This document shows, in pieces, positions 31,632-32,492 of a stretch of 32,492 nt of DNA. Origin of the DNA: Wenyingzhuangia sp. 2_MG-2023. GTDB taxonomy: Bacteria > Bacteroidota > Bacteroidia > Flavobacteriales > Flavobacteriaceae. Where the stretch lies: NCBI RefSeq assembly GCF_030548295.1, contig NZ_JAUOSB010000024.1, forward strand, positions 1 to 32,492, given 5' to 3'. Numbering within the stretch: the first letter of the stretch is position 1; each line of letters starts with the position of its first letter. The position numbers and the translations under genes are program-made. The notes below the pieces were generated by a model, which saw nothing but the letters and a program-made list of their open reading frames with translations, was not told where the DNA came from and made no database searches.

Positions 31632-31639
31632 CAAATTTA
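31632..31639 (-). promoter_or_regulatory. Putative -7 element (TAAATTTG) of the copper island
   Basis: On the minus strand TAAATTTG matches TAnnTTTG exactly, only 6 bp before the ATG at 31625. Use of this element would give an almost leaderless transcript for the whole island. No -33 TTTG at standard distance was found. Confidence 0.4.
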
Positions 31640-31711
31640 CGAAAAAAACAAAGCTTTCATAAATATCAAACTGACTTTTTAGAATTAAAAGTTGTTATGG
31701 TATTAAAAAAG

Positions 31712-31776
31712 TGAGTAAAATTTACACACACCTTTATGGGATTACACACATTTTACTCAAATAATTCTGAGTAAAA
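31712..31776. promoter_or_regulatory. Three TGAGTAAAA boxes in alternating orientation (operator candidate)
   Basis: TGAGTAAAAT (31712-31721) is the exact inverse of ATTTTACTCA (31750-31759). The latter is in turn inverse to TGAGTAAAA (31768-31776) with an eight-base loop. ACACACA tracts flank the first two boxes inside. They lie in the gap between the divergent copper island and PepSY-like genes and could be sites for a dimeric regulator, or the two arms of competing hairpins. Confidence 0.45.
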
Positions 31777-31907
31777 AAACGCCCACAAAACCACAAACAA
31801 CTGATAAAGAGATAACTAAGACAAAATCTTTCATTACTCACACCTACTGGCATGTTTCTTTCTTTATAGTAATTGTAAATAATTACAAACCTTAAAACAT
31901 TTATATC

Positions 31908-32216
31908 ATGAAAAAAATCATCCTATCTGTAGCAATTTTAGCAAGTGGAGTTTCAACTTTTGCATTCGCTAACAACGTTTTACCTGTTCAATCAATCAAC
32001 ATCGTTATGAACGAAGAATTCACTGAAATATCTGTTGAAGAATTGCCTGAAGCTGTAAAAGCCGCTGTTAAAAAAGACTTTGAAACTGCAACCATTGCCA
32101 AAGCTTACACAAACGGTAGCGAGCAATACAAATTAGAATTGACCATTGACGGAAGTACAAACATTGCTTATGTAGACAAAGATGGAAACTGGTTGAAAGA
32201 AGATGCTATCAAATAA
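31908..32216 (+). CDS. Small secreted PepSY-like protein, copy 1
   Basis: This 102-residue protein has a signal peptide (MKKIILSVAILASGVSTFAFA). A mature PepSY-like domain follows: FTEISVEELPEAVKAAVKKDF, ETATIAKAYTNGSEQYKLEL and STNIAYVDKDGNWLKED. Domains of this kind (putative beta-lactamase-inhibitor-like or PepSY-like) in Bacteroidota are small periplasmic proteins of unknown role, often in multiple copies. A second, nearly identical gene begins 61 bp downstream. A short inverted repeat (TTGTAA/TTACAA, 31873-31888) sits 20 bp upstream. The location next to the copper island suggests shared stress conditions, but nothing in the protein (no Cys, one Met in the mature part) suggests copper binding. 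Confidence 0.82.
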   Translation: MKKIILSVAILASGVSTFAFANNVLPVQSINIVMNEEFTEISVEELPEAVKAAVKKDFETATIAKAYTNGSEQYKLELTIDGSTNIAYVDKDGNWLKEDAIK

Positions 32217-32277
32217 TCTTTCCAAGAAAAATTAACAAATCAAAACAAACAATTACAAACATTAAAATATTTATATC

Positions 32278-32492
32278 ATGAAAAAAATCATCCTATCTGT
32301 AGCAATTTTAGCAAGTGGAGTTTCAACTTTTGCATTCGCTAACAACATTTTACCTGTTCAAACAATCAACATCGTTATGAACGAAGAATTCACTGAAATA
32401 TCTGTTGAAGAATTACCTGAAGCTGTAAAAGCCGCTGTTAAAAAAGACTTTGAAACTGCAACCATTGCCAAAGCTTACACAAACGGTAGCGA
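32278..32492 (+). CDS. Small secreted PepSY-like protein, copy 2 (cut by window end)
   Basis: The 71 residues seen are identical to copy 1 except for Val to Ile (AFANNIL) and Ser to Thr (QTIN). At DNA level the two copies differ at only a few positions, including the silent TTG/TTA in LPEA. The signal peptide and start of the PepSY-like domain are present; the C-terminus lies beyond the window. The two starts are 370 bp apart and the 20 bases before the ATG are also shared, so the unit duplicated includes the leader. More copies may follow. Confidence 0.82.
   Translation, partial: MKKIILSVAILASGVSTFAFANNILPVQTINIVMNEEFTEISVEELPEAVKAAVKKDFETATIAKAYTNGS

Overview
The window comes from a low-GC member of the Bacteroidota, most likely a marine-type Flavobacteriia. 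The main sign is a very large phosphatase that ends in a type IX secretion (Por/gliding) C-terminal sorting domain. Supporting signs are several TAnnTTTG-like -7 promoter elements close to start codons, lipoproteins with L-T/A-S/G-C lipoboxes, and families typical of the group (DUF6702, HYC_CC_PP, DUF983, DUF3347, PepSY-like). No tRNA, rRNA or CRISPR array was seen.

Region 1 (1-12564, all plus strand) begins with the 3' part of an IS3-family transposase. Its right end stops about 20 bp before a WapI-like immunity gene that has no visible toxin partner. Next come a GDP-mannose mannosyl hydrolase-like Nudix gene, a Crp/Fnr regulator, a YdcZ-type transporter overlapping a GNAT acetyltransferase by 4 nt, a second Crp/Fnr regulator, a DJ-1/PfpI lipoprotein and an MtfA-like zinc peptidase with a SEC-C tail. 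A tight msrB-msrA-GNAT-selO operon follows and looks like a redox-repair unit. After a 592-bp gap without a gene come a secreted protein made of two copies of one domain, an aldo/keto reductase and a methyltransferase.

Region 2 (12661-19978) holds minus-strand genes: a small zinc-ribbon protein, a HupE/UreJ-like membrane protein overlapping a DUF6702 exported protein, and the 1314-residue secreted metallophosphoesterase. The phosphatase carries seven tandem DWIGIY domains in an A-B-C-A-B-C-A order. A DUF983 gene and a divergent AraC regulator close the region.

Region 3 (20006-31625, minus strand) is an 11.6-kb copper-resistance island that reads like one long operon. In transcription order it encodes a HYC_CC_PP protein, a CusA-type RND pump, a TolC-type outer-membrane channel, a DUF3347 lipoprotein, an HMA-AraC regulator, a CopA P1B-ATPase, a CusB-type adaptor and an HMA lipoprotein. 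Together these would move Cu(+) from cytoplasm to periplasm (CopA), bind it there (HMA, HMBD and DUF3347 modules) and expel it through the CusABC channel. The HMA-AraC protein is the likely sensor.

Region 4 (31626-32492) is a divergent intergenic region with three alternating TGAGTAAAA boxes, followed by a nearly identical tandem pair of small secreted PepSY-like genes. The second copy is cut by the window edge.

All calls rest on reading motifs and architectures by eye. No database search was run.
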